A stretch of 64,000 nt of DNA from an uncultured bacterium (lineage in GTDB: Bacteria > Bacillota_I > Bacilli_A > RF39 > UBA660), in NCBI GenBank assembly GCA_949292245.1, contig CASEYV010000002.1, positions 43,675-107,674 of the forward strand, written 5' to 3'. Under the pieces are notes generated by a model, which was not told the DNA's origin, searched no databases, and saw nothing but the letters and a program-made list of their open reading frames with translations. The translations under genes were made by a program, and so were the position numbers. Below, one piece after another: positions 16,751-26,985 of the stretch. Numbering within the stretch: the first letter of the stretch is position 1; every line of letters begins with the position of its first letter.

Positions 16751-18780
16751 ATAGAATAAAAGTATTACACACTAATGGAGAAATTGAAGATTTTAAACCT
16801 CGTTTAATAGGACAAACAATTATTAAAGAAACTGGAATTAGCGAAGAAAAAGCTAATAAAATTCAAGGAAGAATTATTAGTAAAATTCGTAATTTAAAGA
16901 AAGATGGGTTAGATGAAATTTCTACTAATGCTATTAGAGCAGAAGTATCCTCTCAATTGTTGAAAGAGAAAGAATTTGAGGCTGAAGAAGATAATAGAAG
17001 CTTAGGTATGTCTAGAGCAGAGATTTATGATTTGATAAAGAACCCAGATAGGTCTAATGCAAATCAATCACCATCTTCTGAATCAGTTTTAAAATATAGT
17101 AATGATAAAGTATTTAAACAAATAGCATTAATGGAAGTCCCTAAGGATTTAAGAGAAGCTCATTTGAATAAATTTATTAAAATTCATGATTTAGAAGGTT
17201 TAGGTGCAAATATAAGACCACATAATTGTTTTATTTTTGATTTGGATTGGTTTAAAAGAAATGGGTTAATTATAGACCCTAATGATGTTAATGCTGCAAG
17301 GGCACATCCAGCTAAACATTTATCTGTATTATTAAACCATGCTTTACAAGCATTACAAGTTAATTCTCAACAAACAACTGGGGGAAGTGGGTTTGCTGAT
17401 TTCTCAGTTAAAATTGCTCCATTTGTTAAAGATATGCCATACTCTGAAATCAAACAAAATATGCAAAACTTCTTTTATAATTCATCAATGATACTTATCA
17501 GTAAAGCACAAGTTGTTTTCTCAAGTATTGGTGTTGATATAGCTATTCCAGATTATATGAAAGAGATGGACGCTATTGGACCAGGTGGTATTGTTGTTGG
17601 AAAATATAAAGACTTTGAGAAAGAAAATGATGCAGTTGTTCAAGCTATTCTCGAAGTTATGGAAGAAGGATGGGGAGAAAAAGCTAATCCTACTCCGTTT
17701 TTATTCCCAAATGTTATTTTTAACTTAAATAAAGAAGTAGTCAATAATCCTGACAAACAAGATGTATTACTCCGCATACATAAGTACATTGCTAAATATT
17801 GGACACCATATATCTGCAATATTGATATAGAAGGCTCTAATGGTGCCTCTGCTGTAATGGGGTGCAGATCTAGGCTTAATAACAATTTAAAGACAGTAGA
17901 GGACTCTATTTACAATTGTGGGAACTTAGCTTATTATACTATAAACTTGCCTAAATTAGGTTATTTAGCCAAAAGCAAAGATGATTTCTTTTCTTTACTT
18001 GATAAATACCTTAAAATTGTAGATGAAGGATTATTATACCGTAGAGATATGGTTAAAAAAGCATTAGATGAAGGATTGATGGATTTCCATAAACAAAAAG
18101 ATAAAAAAACTGGTAGACAATTATACGAGATTGAAAGACAAACATTAACATTTGGTCTTGTTGGTATTAATGAGTGTTTATTAAATCTTTATGGATATGG
18201 TGTTAAAGGACATATTGAAGATGCTGAAGAGATATTACAATACATATCTAATCATGCGAAAGAATTTGCTAAAGAGAATAATGTTAGAACATCAGTTATT
18301 ATGTCCCCTTGTGAATCAACAAGTTCTGAATTTGCTGATTTTGATAAAGAAAAATATCCAGATATAATCGTGAATGGTAAAAAAGGAGCTTATTATTATA
18401 CTAATGGACATGATATTCCAATTGATGATGAGATTGATTTTACTGAACACTTAGAAAATGCTTGTAGATTACAAAAATATGCAACAGGTGGAGATATAGC
18501 TCATATTTGGAGTTCTGGTCAATGCGACCCAGAAGCTTTATTAAAAACAACAAAAATGGCTATTGAAAATGGTATAGGATTTTTAAGTTATTCTGGAGCA
18601 TTTACTGTTTGTAAGAACTGTGGTGCTACTTATAGTGGAAAGCTTGAGCAATGTGAAACCTGTGGAAATGATAATTTAGTTGTATATGAAAAAATATGTG
18701 GTTATATGGTTCCATTAACAAAATGGTGTGATGGTAGACTTCAACAAGAACAAGATAGATATTTACAACAAATAAAATAA
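16747..18780 (+). CDS. nrdD: Anaerobic (class III) ribonucleoside-triphosphate reductase
   Basis: Reduces ribonucleoside triphosphates to deoxy forms using a glycyl radical. The first 90 residues are an ATP-cone regulatory domain. The core contains TTGGSGFADF and the catalytic barrel sequences of the family. Near the C-terminus are a zinc-binding CxxC...CxxC site (about residues 622-643, in CKNCGATYSGKLEQCETCGN) and the radical loop C651-G652-Y, here CGYMVPLTKW. The length, 677 residues, is typical. The start ATG overlaps the previous stop (ATGA). It is followed nine bases later by its activase, so the virus carries the complete anaerobic system. Confidence 0.93.
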   Translation: MNRIKVLHTNGEIEDFKPRLIGQTIIKETGISEEKANKIQGRIISKIRNLKKDGLDEISTNAIRAEVSSQLLKEKEFEAEEDNRSLGMSRAEIYDLIKNPDRSNANQSPSSESVLKYSNDKVFKQIALMEVPKDLREAHLNKFIKIHDLEGLGANIRPHNCFIFDLDWFKRNGLIIDPNDVNAARAHPAKHLSVLLNHALQALQVNSQQTTGGSGFADFSVKIAPFVKDMPYSEIKQNMQNFFYNSSMILISKAQVVFSSIGVDIAIPDYMKEMDAIGPGGIVVGKYKDFEKENDAVVQAILEVMEEGWGEKANPTPFLFPNVIFNLNKEVVNNPDKQDVLLRIHKYIAKYWTPYICNIDIEGSNGASAVMGCRSRLNNNLKTVEDSIYNCGNLAYYTINLPKLGYLAKSKDDFFSLLDKYLKIVDEGLLYRRDMVKKALDEGLMDFHKQKDKKTGRQLYEIERQTLTFGLVGINECLLNLYGYGVKGHIEDAEEILQYISNHAKEFAKENNVRTSVIMSPCESTSSEFADFDKEKYPDIIVNGKKGAYYYTNGHDIPIDDEIDFTEHLENACRLQKYATGGDIAHIWSSGQCDPEALLKTTKMAIENGIGFLSYSGAFTVCKNCGATYSGKLEQCETCGNDNLVVYEKICGYMVPLTKWCDGRLQQEQDRYLQQIK

Positions 18781-18789
18781 GTGATAAAA

Positions 18790-19428
18790 ATGGATTATAG
18801 TATATATGAAACTTCATTAGTTGATTATGATGGTGAAATATGTTTATGTTTAAACACAGGACAATGTAGTAATAATTGCTTTTATTGTTATAATAACCCA
18901 AATGATATTCCTATTATGGAATTTGATACGGCGAAATCTATAATCAATAAGAAAAAACAATTTGTTACTGCTGTTTCACTTACTGGTGGAGAACCTTTAC
19001 TAAATCCATCTTTATCTAAAATTTTAGAATATGCAAAAAAACAAAACTTAAAAACAAAAATTGATACATCTTTATGTTGTGATATAAATGATAATGTATT
19101 AAAAAATATAGATTTTATTAATATTTCTATAAAAAATTACAAATATCTATTAAAAATACTACCAAAAATTATTTATATAACAAAATACCAAAATATTGTT
19201 GTAAATTTAAATATAGTTTATCATCCAGAGTATATTTCGTTTTATGAAATAAAAAAAATAAACAACAAATTAAAACAGTTAAATAAAATTGTTTTAGTTG
19301 TTACTGCTATGGACATATCTAATACAAAATATGACAAAGAGGTTACAAAAAAAGATTTATTAAAATTAAAAGAAGTATTAGATATTAACTATATTTTTTA
19401 TACAAAAGAAGATGGTAAATTTAGATGA
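18790..19428 (+). CDS. nrdG: Anaerobic ribonucleotide reductase activating protein (radical SAM)
   Basis: Installs the glycyl radical on the reductase using S-adenosylmethionine and a 4Fe-4S cluster. The cluster motif is C26-x3-C30-x2-C33 (CSNNCFYC), and the SAM-binding GGEP is at residues 66-69. The chosen ATG at 18790 is nine bases past the nrdD stop; a GTG directly after that stop is the alternative, but it would leave no ribosome site. At 212 residues it is close to the usual NrdG size. The gene order nrdD-nrdG confirms the assignment. Confidence 0.85.
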   Translation: MDYSIYETSLVDYDGEICLCLNTGQCSNNCFYCYNNPNDIPIMEFDTAKSIINKKKQFVTAVSLTGGEPLLNPSLSKILEYAKKQNLKTKIDTSLCCDINDNVLKNIDFINISIKNYKYLLKILPKIIYITKYQNIVVNLNIVYHPEYISFYEIKKINNKLKQLNKIVLVVTAMDISNTKYDKEVTKKDLLKLKEVLDINYIFYTKEDGKFR

Positions 19429-19432
19429 TATT

Positions 19433-19924
19433 ATGAAAAATAAAAAAACAAAGTATGGTAGAGTTGGGATTTCTCCCGATGGATATTATATTGTTACTTC
19501 AGTAAAAGAAGGGAATTGTCAAAAGCTTTTGCATAGATTAATATATGAAGAAGAATTTGGCAAAATTCCCGATGGGTATCATATTCATCATAAAGATGGG
19601 AATAAATTGAATAATAATATTGATAACTTAGAATGTTTATCTCCATCAAATCATGGTAAAACCCATAAACATAGTATAGAAACACGTCATAATCTTAGTA
19701 AAATGAAGACTGGAACATCACGTCCTACTAATTCAACTGGATATTATAGAGTTTTTACAGAAAAAGATAAAAAATACAAACAAGGATTTTGTTATGTTTA
19801 TGAGGTTGATACATCTAGACTAGATGGAAAAAGAAAAAAAAAGAAAATCAGAAGAGTTAATTTATCTGATTTAGAGAAAGCTGTTAAAGAAGCAGGATAT
19901 GAGTGGAAAAAGATTGATGAATAA
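19433..19924 (+). CDS. HNH homing endonuclease with DNA-binding C-terminus
   Basis: A 163-residue protein, start ATG four bases past the nrdG stop. It contains the HNH core HIHHKDGNKLNNNIDNLE with flanking LHRLIYEE, the standard fold of phage free-standing HNH nucleases. The C-terminal part (STGYYRVFTEKDK, then KQGFCYVYEV and a final YEW) is a small DNA-binding module that also occurs in the genes at 22291, 30800 and 56706. Such enzymes copy their own gene into lacking relatives. The neighbouring nrd genes are a common target of these elements. A terminator follows at 19934. Confidence 0.85.
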   Translation: MKNKKTKYGRVGISPDGYYIVTSVKEGNCQKLLHRLIYEEEFGKIPDGYHIHHKDGNKLNNNIDNLECLSPSNHGKTHKHSIETRHNLSKMKTGTSRPTNSTGYYRVFTEKDKKYKQGFCYVYEVDTSRLDGKRKKKKIRRVNLSDLEKAVKEAGYEWKKIDE

Positions 19925-19933
19925 TTAAACATT

Positions 19934-19959
19934 GAAGCTTATGCTTCGTCTTTTTTTTT
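19934..19959 (+). terminator. Hairpin terminator
   Basis: GAAGC (19934-19938), TTAT loop and GCTTC (19943-19947), followed by a run of nine T from 19951. It ends the nucleotide-metabolism operon. Confidence 0.75.
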
Positions 19960-19978
19960 ATTTTTTAGAGCCTCAAAC

Positions 19979-19993
19979 AAAAAGTTTAAATAG
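19979..19993 (+). promoter_or_regulatory. Archaeal BRE/TATA promoter
   Basis: AAAAAG (BRE-like) followed by TTTAAATAG at 19985-19993, about 34 bases before the ATG at 20027. A pyrimidine-poor leader with GGTG near 20016 follows. This is the clearest promoter in the window and starts the intein-like/radical SAM unit. Confidence 0.65.
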
Positions 19994-20026
19994 TATAACA
20001 GCCATATTATACTATGGTGTTTGAAA

Positions 20027-21184
20027 ATGTTTGAGAATGAAATAAATGGAGTAAGTGGTGATAATATAATTTTTATTAGAAATAAAGATTATATTGGGCC
20101 AGTTACTATAAAAGATTTTTATAATAATTACGATATAAAAGACTACCAAACTATATATTTTGATTTTGATGAAAGAAAATATATGTGGTCAAGTATAGAA
20201 GATGTAGTGAAATTTGAAGAATTAGATACAGTAAACATTGTTTGTCATAGAGGATATTCTATTACTTGCAGTCCTAATTTTAATTTTTATGATTATAAAA
20301 CAAAAGACCGTAAAAAATCACCATATGGATTAATTTCAGCTTCTGATTTGGAACAAAAAAGTAGAATAATTAATCATAAAAATATTCGTGTTTTAGATAA
20401 TGTTTATAATGAAAATAGATTTGGAACTTTAATTGGGGTTTTATTATTATCTACTACTAAGATTATAAATCTTAATGGATATATTTATATTGAAGTTGGT
20501 TTTAAAAACGATGAAGATGCGGTTTATTTTAAAAATATTTTAGATGATTTAGATATGAAATATGCAGAAAAAGAAAAATCTGCATCTTTTGATTATTATA
20601 TTGGAGATAATACCGTTAATAAAGAAGAAGATAGAAATAGTTTTTATATTGGCTTAGATAATATTGGAAATAAATATTATGATATTTTGAATGAACATAT
20701 AGAAGATAATAATATAAACGATATAATTCCATTTTGTTATCAAGAAGATTTATTATTAGGCGTATTTTCTGGATTATTAAATATTGGTGGAACAATGCCG
20801 TTTATTAAGAAAGAAAAGAAGATTAATATTAGATTTAATTTTTATGATGAAGACGTTTTATCATTATTTTATAATATATCTTTTTTATTAGGATTTAATC
20901 CAAGTACATATAATTATAATAAAGGTGTTGGCTCACTAAAAACAATATCTTTTCCTCCTGGTAGAGTATACCATATTTTAGATAAAATTAATTTAAAAAA
21001 ATCATTTAGAGAAAAGATTGAAGAAAATGAATTTAAGGATTATAGAAAACAATCTATTAATGGATTATGCACAGTAAAAGAGATATTTAATAGTAAAAAA
21101 CAACCTGTGTATAAAATAAAAATTGAAAATGACTCTAATAATTGTATTGTAAATAACATACTTGTGGATTGGGGATTTAAATGA
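20027..21184 (+). CDS. Free-standing degenerate intein with LAGLIDADG-type homing endonuclease
   Basis: The whole 385-residue gene looks like an intein without exteins. The N-terminus (NGVSGDNIIFIRN) matches intein block A but the catalytic Cys/Ser at position 1 is replaced. GYSITCSPNFNFYD matches block B with the conserved His changed to Asn. A LAGLIDADG-like helix appears in LLGVFSGLLNIGGTM. The C-terminus (PVYKIKIENDSNNCIVNNIL, then VDW) is blocks F and G, but the normal VHN ending is VDW. Splicing is therefore unlikely, while the endonuclease may still act. Its stop overlaps the next gene by ATGA. Confidence 0.7.
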   Translation: MFENEINGVSGDNIIFIRNKDYIGPVTIKDFYNNYDIKDYQTIYFDFDERKYMWSSIEDVVKFEELDTVNIVCHRGYSITCSPNFNFYDYKTKDRKKSPYGLISASDLEQKSRIINHKNIRVLDNVYNENRFGTLIGVLLLSTTKIINLNGYIYIEVGFKNDEDAVYFKNILDDLDMKYAEKEKSASFDYYIGDNTVNKEEDRNSFYIGLDNIGNKYYDILNEHIEDNNINDIIPFCYQEDLLLGVFSGLLNIGGTMPFIKKEKKINIRFNFYDEDVLSLFYNISFLLGFNPSTYNYNKGVGSLKTISFPPGRVYHILDKINLKKSFREKIEENEFKDYRKQSINGLCTVKEIFNSKKQPVYKIKIENDSNNCIVNNILVDWGFK

Positions 21185-22281
21185 ATATAGAAGATGTACC
21201 TATTGATAATGTAAAAAATATTTTATTAATTGAACCAAATTATCCAACTAGTGAAGAGAATAAATATATACCTATTGGTTTATTAAAAATCGCTTCATAT
21301 TTTAGGTCTAAATCAAAAAATGTTTTTTTTACGAAATTTAATAAAAAGATTAATAATAAAGGTTATAATCCCGATTTAATATGTTTATCATCTTACTTCA
21401 CTTATAGAGCAGCATATACAAAAGAAACTGTTGATTATTGTAGAAAATATTTTCCAAATGCAAAAATTGTTGTTGGTGGAATATATGCTATACTTTTACC
21501 AGAACATTGTAAGGAATATACACAATGTGATTATGTAATCACAGAAACATCAAAAGAAGCTGAAGAATTAACTCCAGCATATGATTTGGTTCATACTAAC
21601 CATCAAGTTTTATTTACAACAAGAGGATGTGTTAGAAGATGTGATTTTTGTTCAGCATATAAAATAGAACCAAAATGGACATGTAAAAAAACAATAAAAA
21701 ACGAAATATTATTTAAAAATGTTTTATTTTATGATAATAATTTATTAGCAAATCCATATATAGAAGATATATTGAATGAATTAATTGAACTTAAAAAACA
21801 AAGAAAAATAAAATACGTTAGAGCACAAAGTGGACTTGATGCTAGAATATTAAGTAAAAAACCTCATCTTGGTAAATTATTAAAAAAAGCAGGTTTTAAA
21901 GGTATTACTTTATCTTGGGATGGTGATTTTGAAGACTTAAAGTACATTAAAAAAGCAGTAAATATATTAACTGAAAGCAAATATAAATCAAAAAACATAA
22001 GTATTTTTATGTTATTTAATTATTATAATATGAACTATGAAGATATTGAGAGAAAAAGACTTGAATGTGCTAAACTTGGAGTTAAAGCAATAGCATTAAG
22101 ATACGTTCCAATGGATTGGACAAGTGAGGATATATATATTTCTCCAAATTGGACTGATAAAGAAATCAGAAAAACAATGGCAAATCGTACAATGCATAAT
22201 AGATGTATTAATTACGATATAACAGAACATGGTATTCCATATATGCATGATACATGGAAATTATATGAATTTCATGAATAG
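21181..22281 (+). CDS. Radical SAM protein with B12-binding-like N-terminus
   Basis: A 366-residue protein, coupled by a 4-base overlap to the intein-like gene. Residues about 1-135 have the order ILLIEP, PIGLLKIASYF, LICLSSYFTY and KIVVGGIYAI, the layout of cobalamin-binding Rossmann domains; I see no DxHxxG motif, so cobalamin may not be bound. The radical SAM cluster is C150-x3-C154-x2-C157 (CVRRCDFC). It ends with two Asn/Cys-containing segments. The substrate is unknown. Close relatives modify RNA or small molecules, so a nucleic-acid or metabolic modification is possible. Confidence 0.7.
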   Translation: MNIEDVPIDNVKNILLIEPNYPTSEENKYIPIGLLKIASYFRSKSKNVFFTKFNKKINNKGYNPDLICLSSYFTYRAAYTKETVDYCRKYFPNAKIVVGGIYAILLPEHCKEYTQCDYVITETSKEAEELTPAYDLVHTNHQVLFTTRGCVRRCDFCSAYKIEPKWTCKKTIKNEILFKNVLFYDNNLLANPYIEDILNELIELKKQRKIKYVRAQSGLDARILSKKPHLGKLLKKAGFKGITLSWDGDFEDLKYIKKAVNILTESKYKSKNISIFMLFNYYNMNYEDIERKRLECAKLGVKAIALRYVPMDWTSEDIYISPNWTDKEIRKTMANRTMHNRCINYDITEHGIPYMHDTWKLYEFHE

Positions 22282-22290
22282 GTGATGTTA

Positions 22291-22932
22291 ATGTTTAGAG
22301 TTGTTAATGGAAAAAATTTAACTGATGAAGAATATCAAATATTTGTTTCAAAATACAATAATAATACAAAAGTTAAAGATATAATAAAAGAAATGGATTT
22401 AACTTATAACCAATATAGAAAATTATTAAAAATGGGTGTTGAAAATAAAGATGTAATAAAAAGAAAACATAGTAATAAGAAAAGAAGAGGCGAAAATACT
22501 AATGCTAAATATTATTACTATAATAAAGCAAGTAATAGATATGTCGTAAAAAATCCTATAACAAGATGTACTAAAAGTTTTCTTAACGAAATAGATGCAA
22601 AAAATTATGTAGAAAAAATTAGAGAAAATAATTGGAAGGACATCGGACCTATCAGAAGAAATGTTCCATATAATAGCCCAAATGCTTTCTTAATAGAAGT
22701 AGAAATAGAATATAATAAAAATAATACAGGATATTTTAGAGTTAAAGATTCTATATATCCATATAACAAACAAAAATGTTATGAATATAGGTATCGTGAT
22801 AAATCTAAAAAATATCATAAACTATTTGCTATGACTATTGAAGATTTAAAAGAAAAAGTTTTATCAAATAACCTTCCATGGATGTCTAGAAGTGAAATGA
22901 AAGATTATTTAGATAAAGAAAAAAAATTATAA
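22291..22932 (+). CDS. DNA-binding protein related to homing-endonuclease C-termini
   Basis: Start at the ATG that follows GGTGAT by four bases. The N-terminal 60 residues form a helix-turn-helix-like region (NTKVKDIIKEMDLTYNQYRK). The middle and end carry two copies of the small module found in the HNH and GIY-YIG genes here (NRYVVKNPITRC; NTGYFRVKDSIYP, then YEYRYRD and LPW). No nuclease motif is present, so this is probably a nuclease-less relict or a regulator. It converges with the minus-strand gene; the two stop codons overlap by six bases. Confidence 0.6.
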   Translation: MFRVVNGKNLTDEEYQIFVSKYNNNTKVKDIIKEMDLTYNQYRKLLKMGVENKDVIKRKHSNKKRRGENTNAKYYYYNKASNRYVVKNPITRCTKSFLNEIDAKNYVEKIRENNWKDIGPIRRNVPYNSPNAFLIEVEIEYNKNNTGYFRVKDSIYPYNKQKCYEYRYRDKSKKYHKLFAMTIEDLKEKVLSNNLPWMSRSEMKDYLDKEKKL

Positions 22933-25900
22933 AATATTTTTTAATTTTTTTATTCTAAGATTTTCTATTTTTCCAACTCCTTTATTTAATCTTAACATTA
23001 AAAATGGATTTTCAATATTTTCATTTACATAAGGTAAATGTTTAAAGTTATCTTTTAGATTTGTACTATTTATATTAAAAGCCAAACACGCTTTTTCATT
23101 CATTAAATTATCATGTTCTTCTTTTAATAATTCATAATCCATTAACGGTGTATTATAATGTTTGATTAAATAATAGTCATTATCTGAAGGAGAACTTAAT
23201 TTTATTGAGAACCAATATTTTTCACCAGGAGTTAGATTATCTACATATATATCATACTTAACCATATTACTGTTTTTTGTTAAATTTTTATCTACCCATC
23301 CAACTCCATGGATTTCTTTAATGATAGCACCAGGAATTGTTTTATTATTTCTATGGATAGCTATAGTTAAGTTTTCATCAGGAACACCAACAAAACCATT
23401 TGTAAATAATTCAATTGATGTTATATTATCTTTTTCAGCAGTAAATGATTGATATAATGTATCTTTTAATTCAAATCCTTTATTATAACTACCATCTAAA
23501 TTAGTTTGAGAAACTTGTTCTTGAACAACTGTAGGAATTTCGTTAAATATTAAACCTTGAATCAAAGGATTATCAATCTCATCTCCTGTAATAGCTAAAC
23601 CTTTCGTATCTTGATGATAGGATATAACATCTGATTCTGTATTCTTATATGTAATATTTAAATTAATAGCAAATATTTTAATATATTCCCCCATTAATAA
23701 ATCTTCAAATTGCATATTAATTAATAAACCATATTTATAATCAATTGCACGACTTTTATCTTCTAATACAGGAACATTATAAACTTGTTTTTTGTATATA
23801 TCAAAATTATATGGGTTTAAATATACATTATCTACTTCGTTTTGTTTTTTACTAAAAGTAACTACAATTCTTGTATCATATATTTCAATTAAATCATTTA
23901 ATTGATTAAATCTATAATTAAGACTTAAAGTATCAGTTCTAAATACCGTTTTAAATGGTAATTGTATTTTTTTATAGAAGAAACCAGTTTCAATTTCTGT
24001 TGTGTTCATATCAGCATAAACTAATTCGCTTGAAAGCTGACTAAACATTTTAACATTACTACCATGATTATATCCTTTAATTATAAATTCAACATATTCA
24101 ACTTCAGTAAATGGGTATGCTTGGTAACTAAATTCAGATAATGTAGTCCAATATGGTTTCCTAATTTTATAAACGGTATTATCATCATAAATATAATCTA
24201 AATTAGGATTTATTCTTTCATTGAAATCCATAGTATCTCTAAATTGTTGCATAATTTCTTCTGTCGGACTATTTGTTGAAGATGCTATACTTAATTTATC
24301 AATTAAATCAATACTTGATAATCCATTAATTTTATGATTCTCAATAAATTCTGGGGTATATATAACTTTCCTTTCAATATCGTTTATGTTTATAGTATTA
24401 TTTTTGTTCCTTTGATGGCTAACTTTAGCACTTTTTCTGATATTTGTTTCAGCAGATAATTCTATATCAATATTTTCAATAACGGCATTATCTGGAATAT
24501 CTAATTCACTTACATAAAGATTTAAATCTGGTACTTCAACTAATTCTTTATCAATATTGGAAATTAAAGTATATGAAGAATTATTTTCATCAATTCTATG
24601 TAAATTAATCCATGAATTATCATTTGTTAAAATTTCATATTTAACATTTTCATTATATTCTTCATGAATTGGTGTATTAATTGTAGCTTTTCTATTTGCA
24701 TTATATGAACATCTTAAAACATTTGAAGCTAATAGGTTTGATTGAATAACAAAATTAACATCGTTTTGATTTTTAATGTTTGAATAATAATCAGTAATTC
24801 TTTTATTTCTTATAAAGTATTTAATTTGATTATTATTATCAATTATTTCATGATGAATATATTGTAGTTTTCCATTATGTTGAATATATACAGTAACAAG
24901 GTCTTTACTTTCATTAATTGGTTCAACATCAATAGATAATCCTTCAACGGTTGCATACCCATCTTTACATTCAACGATATTGCTTCTTGTATTTTTTGTA
25001 ACACTTATATAATGTTTTCCATAATAACTGTTATATGTTGCAGAAATAACAAAATCATAATTTTCAGTTTGAAGTGCTAATCCAGTTTCAATATCATCTT
25101 CTTTAAATATTAATGTTGTTCTAACAGCATCAATATTCATACCATCATCTACAATAGTATAATTTGTATCAGAGTTTTTAACAACATCTTTTTTAATTAT
25201 CCATGGTACATCTTGAACAATACTTTCCCAATATGTAGAAATTGGTTCAATTTCATATGTAGGTTCACTTGGTTGTGATAATTCAGGATAAGTAAATTCT
25301 TCTGAATCTGGAATATTTTTTTCATATGAAAATGAATTAAAGTTATCAGAATATATAATACTTTTAATAGTTGAGCTTAATGATAAATCATTAATAACTT
25401 CTGTTTCATAAACGGTATGGGATAAAATATTATCTATCATGAAAGCTAAATTATTTCTATGACTATATTCTAATAATGGTTTTATATCAATAACATCTAA
25501 ACTAGGATTATGTATAAAATCTTCTTTATTATTAGTATTATATCCAGAGTTTTCAAATATAAGATTTCCATCATCATCAATACCATACTGGTAGGAACGA
25601 ATATCGTATAATATTTTTAAGATTTCTCCAGCCTTTAATTGGGTATATGGTTTAAATACTTGATTAAATCTAAATGTTGGATAATGGGTAAATTCTTCAG
25701 AAACGATATATCTAATTAATCCTTTCATACCATATGGCTTTGTTTTATTCATTAAAACTTCTATTTCATCATTATCTAATATAAAGAAGTTTGATGGAAT
25801 ATCTTCTAATGGTAAATCCATATAAAAAACACCAGAATCAAGATAAACATCTTTAATTACATATGAATATCCTTCCAATCCTTCATTAGAATTATACATT

Positions 25901-26985
25901 TCGTTTTTTCTAATAAATTCTTCAGCTAATTCCCTTGTTTCAAAATATGCCATTTGATTTTTTGTATGAATTTCTTCCTCATCATTATCATAATATTCAT
26001 AAACCCAACATCCATCTCCTGCCCAATATTTTGAAGACCAGTCAAAACTATTGATTTTTGGGAAAAATCTATCAATTTGTTCCTGTGTTGGTGCCCATCT
26101 AAATAAATATTTTCCCATATTTTCAAATGTAGGAATAACGCCAGTATGATGAAATATTTCTGAACGAAGTAATCCAAACCTATTAATAAATCCATCTGGA
26201 TATAATCTAAACAAATCATTATCTAATTCATTAGAACCTACCCTTAATAAATCTATATTAATGTAATCAGATTTTTCATTAATTTCGTTTATTAATTCTC
26301 TTAAATTTTTACCAGTAAAGGATTCAACTTTATCAACAATACCTAATTCTCTTCCTAAATATCTTGTTGGTAACTCATCAACATTTTTTTGTCTATCAAT
26401 TTGTCTAATGATTTCTTCTGTTTCATTACCATCTATTATCATAGGAAATGGTTGCAATCCTTTATCAAATGGTTTTTTCTGATATTTCGTTAATTGTGTT
26501 ACATTTTTATTATAATAGTGTGTTTTTTGTGTGTAATGTTGTTCATATTCATCAAATTTATAAAGTCCAATTCTATGAATAGTCTCCTTTTGGGTTTTAT
26601 CAAATCCAGATTCAATAGTTTTAGAAACATTAAACATACCAGTATTTTTCCCATAACAGCAGAAATGAACAGTAAAGCTACCAATAGTGGTAACTCTTGC
26701 TGCTATTTGAAGATATTTAACATCTCCATTTTTCATATCACCTATTCTCTGAATTCTTTCAAAAACTTCACTACTATTAACTTCTTCAAAAATAATATCT
26801 GAAGGAGCTATAATATCAATATGGACATTCTCCACATCTACACCTGATACATTCTTAACATAAACATCATATATATATTCATTATTTGGTAATGTAGCAT
26901 CTGTAGACTGAGAAACTTCAAATATTAATTGTTTCTTTTGATTAATAATTTCGGATTTTAAATCAATTTTTTTAAATGATGCCAT
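22927..26985 (-). CDS. Giant virion/appendage protein, 1352 residues
   Basis: Last gene of the long minus-strand structural run, start overlapping the previous stop by one base with GGAGGAG upstream. The N-terminus (IYDVYVKNVSGVDVENVHI) reads like a CARDB/DUF11-type beta sandwich. The middle has aromatic-rich segments (SSKYWAGDGCWVYEYYD) and a baseplate-like alpha/beta part. The C-terminal quarter (residues about 1240-1320: IHRNNKTIPGAIIKEI, PGEKYWFSI) resembles a carbohydrate-binding jelly roll. It is most likely a receptor-contacting tail or fibre protein. The exact family is unknown. Confidence 0.65.
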   Translation of the reverse strand: MASFKKIDLKSEIINQKKQLIFEVSQSTDATLPNNEYIYDVYVKNVSGVDVENVHIDIIAPSDIIFEEVNSSEVFERIQRIGDMKNGDVKYLQIAARVTTIGSFTVHFCCYGKNTGMFNVSKTIESGFDKTQKETIHRIGLYKFDEYEQHYTQKTHYYNKNVTQLTKYQKKPFDKGLQPFPMIIDGNETEEIIRQIDRQKNVDELPTRYLGRELGIVDKVESFTGKNLRELINEINEKSDYINIDLLRVGSNELDNDLFRLYPDGFINRFGLLRSEIFHHTGVIPTFENMGKYLFRWAPTQEQIDRFFPKINSFDWSSKYWAGDGCWVYEYYDNDEEEIHTKNQMAYFETRELAEEFIRKNEMYNSNEGLEGYSYVIKDVYLDSGVFYMDLPLEDIPSNFFILDNDEIEVLMNKTKPYGMKGLIRYIVSEEFTHYPTFRFNQVFKPYTQLKAGEILKILYDIRSYQYGIDDDGNLIFENSGYNTNNKEDFIHNPSLDVIDIKPLLEYSHRNNLAFMIDNILSHTVYETEVINDLSLSSTIKSIIYSDNFNSFSYEKNIPDSEEFTYPELSQPSEPTYEIEPISTYWESIVQDVPWIIKKDVVKNSDTNYTIVDDGMNIDAVRTTLIFKEDDIETGLALQTENYDFVISATYNSYYGKHYISVTKNTRSNIVECKDGYATVEGLSIDVEPINESKDLVTVYIQHNGKLQYIHHEIIDNNNQIKYFIRNKRITDYYSNIKNQNDVNFVIQSNLLASNVLRCSYNANRKATINTPIHEEYNENVKYEILTNDNSWINLHRIDENNSSYTLISNIDKELVEVPDLNLYVSELDIPDNAVIENIDIELSAETNIRKSAKVSHQRNKNNTININDIERKVIYTPEFIENHKINGLSSIDLIDKLSIASSTNSPTEEIMQQFRDTMDFNERINPNLDYIYDDNTVYKIRKPYWTTLSEFSYQAYPFTEVEYVEFIIKGYNHGSNVKMFSQLSSELVYADMNTTEIETGFFYKKIQLPFKTVFRTDTLSLNYRFNQLNDLIEIYDTRIVVTFSKKQNEVDNVYLNPYNFDIYKKQVYNVPVLEDKSRAIDYKYGLLINMQFEDLLMGEYIKIFAINLNITYKNTESDVISYHQDTKGLAITGDEIDNPLIQGLIFNEIPTVVQEQVSQTNLDGSYNKGFELKDTLYQSFTAEKDNITSIELFTNGFVGVPDENLTIAIHRNNKTIPGAIIKEIHGVGWVDKNLTKNSNMVKYDIYVDNLTPGEKYWFSIKLSSPSDNDYYLIKHYNTPLMDYELLKEEHDNLMNEKACLAFNINSTNLKDNFKHLPYVNENIENPFLMLRLNKGVGKIENLRIKKLKNIL

